This document shows, piece after piece, positions 60,601-64,000 of a stretch of DNA of 64,000 nucleotides. This DNA is from Torreya grandis (lineage: Eukaryota; Streptophyta; Pinopsida; Cupressales; Taxaceae). Location of the stretch: assembly GCA_037957365.1 (NCBI GenBank), contig JARHVA010008348.1:342001-406000 (forward strand). The letters are read 5' to 3'. The notes under the pieces were generated by a model. The model searched no databases and had not been told where the DNA came from. It saw only the letters and a list, made by a program, of their open reading frames with translations. Made by a program: the position numbers and the translations under genes. Every line of letters begins with the position of its first letter. Position 1 is the first letter of the stretch.

Positions 60601-61623
60601 GAGTTATAGGCCAAGATAAGATGATTTAATAAGATATGATGGGTGTAGCTCAAAGCTAAAGTTGATCAATATGATGATGATGACAAGATAGAATTAAGGA
60701 TGTGATCAGGTGACCAAATAATTGGGGGATGAGGATGGATTATAGAGATAGTGGATGAGCTATCCTTGGGAAATGAAATGTGTCCAAGTGCTACCTACAT
60801 AGTTTGAAAAGACCTTAGATTGATGTAGTTCTGATGAGGAGATGATGAAAATGATTGCTTAGAAGATGAATATGATTATGATTAATGATTATAAAGTTAT
60901 AAAGATGAGGATTATTAGAGTCATTAGTCATTGAAGGATATGATTTAGATGATGAGATGAAGATGATAAGGATAAAATATAGGATGTTAGTTGGATGGGT
61001 TATGATAGGGAGAAGGATGTTGATGAAATCAAGCCATCATAAATATCATAAACTCATCATAGTCTAATGAATCAAATAAAATATAGCACTTAGAAATATG
61101 CCCTATGTTATAAGCATGACCAAGAGGACATTGTGCCAAAGTGCATGGGTAAGTGTCAAACTCTGCATCCTTGAGGGTACTTTTGGTGTCCTCTAGCATC
61201 CCTGTTCATTGCCTAATAGATAAAAAGAGACACAATAAACATGAGATAAATAGGATATATACATTCATATAAATAATACAAATAATAAAACAAGCAATAC
61301 GTACAAAGGTATCTACATGCAATGTCATAATGTCTTGCCTAATGATAGGATGAGTGATTGGATGATGGGTTAGATGATCATGGTGTGATTGTGGACTTAG
61401 GATAGACTTGTATTAGATGATATGGATAGACTATATGTTTCCCCTAGTTTAGGAGGGAAGGATCGATGACATGGTAAGGGTGATATAGTCTTTGAATACT
61501 AATTTGGTCTTAAAATTAGATCAAAAAGTGGCCAAAGATAGTGATTAGATAAGTGATGACCAAGGAATACTAATAGACAAGGCCCTGCAAGGATCCAATC
61601 TAGCAAGAAGACTAGGACATGAT

Positions 61624-61763
61624 GATAGGATCAAATACCTTTCATGCTAGCAAAATTGTTTGGATGGGTACTAGACATGAAGAGGCAATGATAAGGATAG
61701 TGATGGGATCAAGTACCTTTCATACTAGAAAAGGGTAGTTGGATGGGTGCCAGATATGAAAAG
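61624..61763. repeat. Two direct repeats about 60 bp long, 78 bp apart
   Basis: GATAGGATCAAATACCTTTC at 61624 and GATGGGATCAAGTACCTTTC at 61702, both followed by ATRCTAG, then GTTTGGATGGGTACTAGACATG or GTTGGATGGGTGCCAGATATG. Confidence 0.75.
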
Positions 61764-62980
61764 ACCTTGATAGGATTTGATAGGTGCCAAATTAAAGTCT
61801 TGACAAGGTGATGTATGTTGATAACACTTAGCCAACATGATGATGAAGATATGATGGGTGACCACCTAGAATTGGTTCCAAGACTAAATGTGGTATCTAA
61901 AGAATGGGATGGATAGGAAGATAAGATATGGATGGAGATGGATGTGACTAGGGGATTGGGGATAAGACAAGACACAATGAACTTATTTTTGGATTTTTCA
62001 AATTTTATGATTTTTAGGGTTTTTGACATTTTTCAATTTTTAGGGATTTTTGGGAATATGTATGTATACTATACAAATGGGGTTACTAGCAAATGGAATA
62101 CCAAGCCTAGAAACCAAGATGAAGATGGATGGGATGATGGATGGGATGACAAAAGATGATGATGATGCTGAAAAGGGATGAATAGACTAGGTATTTCCAA
62201 TGACCACATCATGAATGAGCCAAATGTTTATTTTCCTAGGTGTCCATTGGAAGATATGCCAAGATGGTGTAAGGAAAATTGTCAAGACACCTTCCACTTC
62301 CTTAAAAAGGTCAAGATAGGAAGGAAAAGGAGACAATATGGATGGTATAATGGTGGATGATGTATCAATGGACAATGAAATAAGGGATAAGATGATAGGT
62401 GATATGGACAAGGTGGACAAGGGATGTAACAAGTGGGAAGAATGGAGAGGATATGAAATGGATGGATTTTCCCTTAAGCATTGTAGAACAATGTGAATAA
62501 TAGATTATTCTACCATGATGCTAGAGATCAATTTTCATCATGGTACTTGCCCAAGGTGATAGAAGATTGTGTTTCACCATTGGATGAATGATTTGTTTTT
62601 ACTTTTTTGACTTTATTGAGCATTTCAATTTATTGGATGATGGATGAGATGCAAGGTGTGGACACTAAATGGATTATTTAGCCAACATCAATTTTGGAGA
62701 AAGGCAATGCTAGGATTTTGTGATGGTGACCCTTATTACCTTTTGAGTTAACATCCTTTGAATGTTTTAACTATGTATCTTCATGACCCCTATGAGGGAT
62801 AATGTTACCTAGGGATGTGAGATGTGATGTGGATGAGAAGCTATCATGAATGCAATGATGGGATATAGTATAGGAAGGAAGGATGTGATTACAAATGATA
62901 TGATGGGATTGAGAGTGAAAATAGAGTTCAATAGTTGCATACACCATTGGATATGGTGGAGGGTATTCTTGAGATTGGTA

Positions 62981-63650
62981 TCATGAGATTAAGGGATCCA
63001 AGACCTCTTGACTTGATAATTCTTTTATCCAAGCTTTAAGAGGATGATCAGCCATATGATTTTTGACTTTATTATCTCCTAGTGCTAGTTTTTGGGCTTC
63101 ACTAGAGAGGATTGATTTTTGACTTGATAGATAATTATTTTGACTTTTTAATGCCCCTAGTGCCTGATATTGGGCTTCACTAAGGGGAAACATTATTTGA
63201 TTAGGTTGATGGTTTGATTTTTCTTGACTTTGACTGATGGGATTAAAGATGAATTGATTATGATTTATGGATTTTGGAATATGGTCTTAGACTTCTGTAT
63301 TTATGGAACATGATATTGCATGCAAAGGGGAATCCAATGATGCATGTTCCTATATGGCCCCTTCATGGAGTAAGATAGAGGAATTATAGATGAGGGGTGG
63401 ATTATTATGGTGTGATGGATTAAGGGGATAATGGTCAACATAGTCCTCATAAAAGTCACTAGGAGACCTAGCCTCAACATTGTAGAAAGTGTCCTCAAGA
63501 ATCTCCAAAGGATCACTAAGACACGCATCCAAAGTAAGATCATATCCACTTTGAAAATGTTCAATAGATACAAAATTTAAATATTTAGTTATGACTTCAT
63601 CATCCTAATTGGGATCTCCAAAAGAGTGGGAATAATCACATTTGATATAA
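62981..63650 (-). pseudogene. Decayed reading frame of the right-hand element, unrecognised
   Basis: One minus-strand frame stays readable from about 63650 to 62981 with few stops. It includes YLNFVSIEHFQSGYDLTLD, CLSDPLEILEDTFYNVEARS and DFYEDYVDHYPLNP, then MFPLSEAQYQALGALKSQNN and SSEAQKLALGDNK. The SEAQ and ALG phrases occur twice, matching a DNA duplication near 63085 and 63165. No known domain was recognised. A gag-like product of a non-autonomous element is possible, but that is a guess from position. Confidence 0.35.
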
Positions 63651-64000
63651 TATTGATAAGGGATGATGATTCTAATGAGGAATCTAATTGTGATACTAGT
63701 GTTATACATGATCCTGATAGTGACTCTGATGCCAATTTTGATGTGCATGATGTTATGTTATTATTAGGGGAGTGATTATCTATAATTTTCCTCTCAATGG
63801 GTGGTATTTGATGTGATAGGTGAGAGGGAGATGATGTAGGAGTGATAGATTAAAGGAGAGGGTCATGAAAGGGTTCATGAGAGATGGAAGGACCAGGATC
63901 ATGGGAGATAGACTCAAATTTGATGGAGGGTTTTTCAAGGATAGGAGTGGTGTCTTGACCTTAGATTGGAATGGGAGGATCTTGATCATGATTGGGAAGG
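63651..64000. other. Window end, unassigned
   Basis: The plus strand at 63661-63770 reads as an acidic frame (DDDSNEESNCDTSVIHDPDS) and the minus strand as a serine-rich one; neither is recognised. Confidence 0.25.

Larger units (their letters stand above)
60171..62980 (-). other. Purine-rich, GATG-laden internal region of a probable minus-strand element
   Basis: The plus strand is dominated by GATGATGG, GGATGG and GATAGGAT phrases with little C. I found no domain in any frame. Repeats at 60263-60600 and 61624-61763 are listed separately. Position after the candidate tract suggests the 3' internal part of a leftward element that extends past 64000. Confidence 0.4.

Noticed and set aside
1..64000. 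tRNA, rRNA or host protein-coding genes
   Set aside because: No cloverleaf-like, rRNA-like or intron-exon coding signal could be recognised by reading; a profile search could still reveal small ones.

Overview
The window is intergenic DNA of a large, repeat-rich plant nuclear genome. It is strongly AT-rich, and I found no convincing host gene, tRNA, rRNA or CRISPR array. Almost everything interpretable is decayed Ty3/gypsy LTR retrotransposon, largely of the Tat/Ogre-like type judging by domain content: gag, aspartic protease, reverse transcriptase, an extra RNase H, and an integrase of the GPY type. Old copies kept with roughly one difference in ten between their LTRs (hand comparison of parts only) and deep nesting fit a gymnosperm or another slow-turnover giant genome; the species is not identifiable from this sequence.

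The central 44 kb is one nest, with four elements named here A, B, C and E. Element A (11087-55071, minus strand) is the outer host. It has LTRs of about 1.3 kb, an exceptional G-rich polypurine tract, possible TATAT target duplications, a gag and protease remnant, and no visible RT or integrase. Its internal part carries an array of hairpin-forming repeats (13228-13652) and a block repeat array (14288-14724 and 50078-51240). Element B (14725-50077, plus strand) sits inside that block array. Its LTRs are about 1.19 kb, and it has PBS, leader, gag, protease, RT, RNase H, integrase, a long 3' region and a PPT; without insertions it would be about 16 kb. B is itself split twice. Element E (18330-29196, minus) entered its gag, and element C (34760-43146, minus) entered its RT.

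E is a pol-bearing element with the order gag, protease, RNase H, RT and a truncated integrase. The missing end of E is replaced by a second copy of B's gag. C is non-autonomous. It has long LTRs related in sequence to those of E, a nearly identical PBS, and one unrecognised acidic reading frame of about 690 codons. Its upstream LTR is replaced by a truncated U5 fused to an inverted LTR, so both outer ends are U5 ends, yet it is flanked by a perfect 5-bp duplication. This suggests an aberrant reverse-transcription product that integrase still accepted, and it is the most unusual structure in the window.

The flanks (1-11086 and 55072-64000) hold older fragments: a minus-strand protease/RT relic at the left edge, a PPT plus LTR start at 8641, candidate LTRs near 57550 and 59350-60150, and a purine-rich GATG-laden stretch at 60171-63000 that looks like the inside of another minus-strand element. 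Insertion order from nesting alone is A, then B, then C and E.
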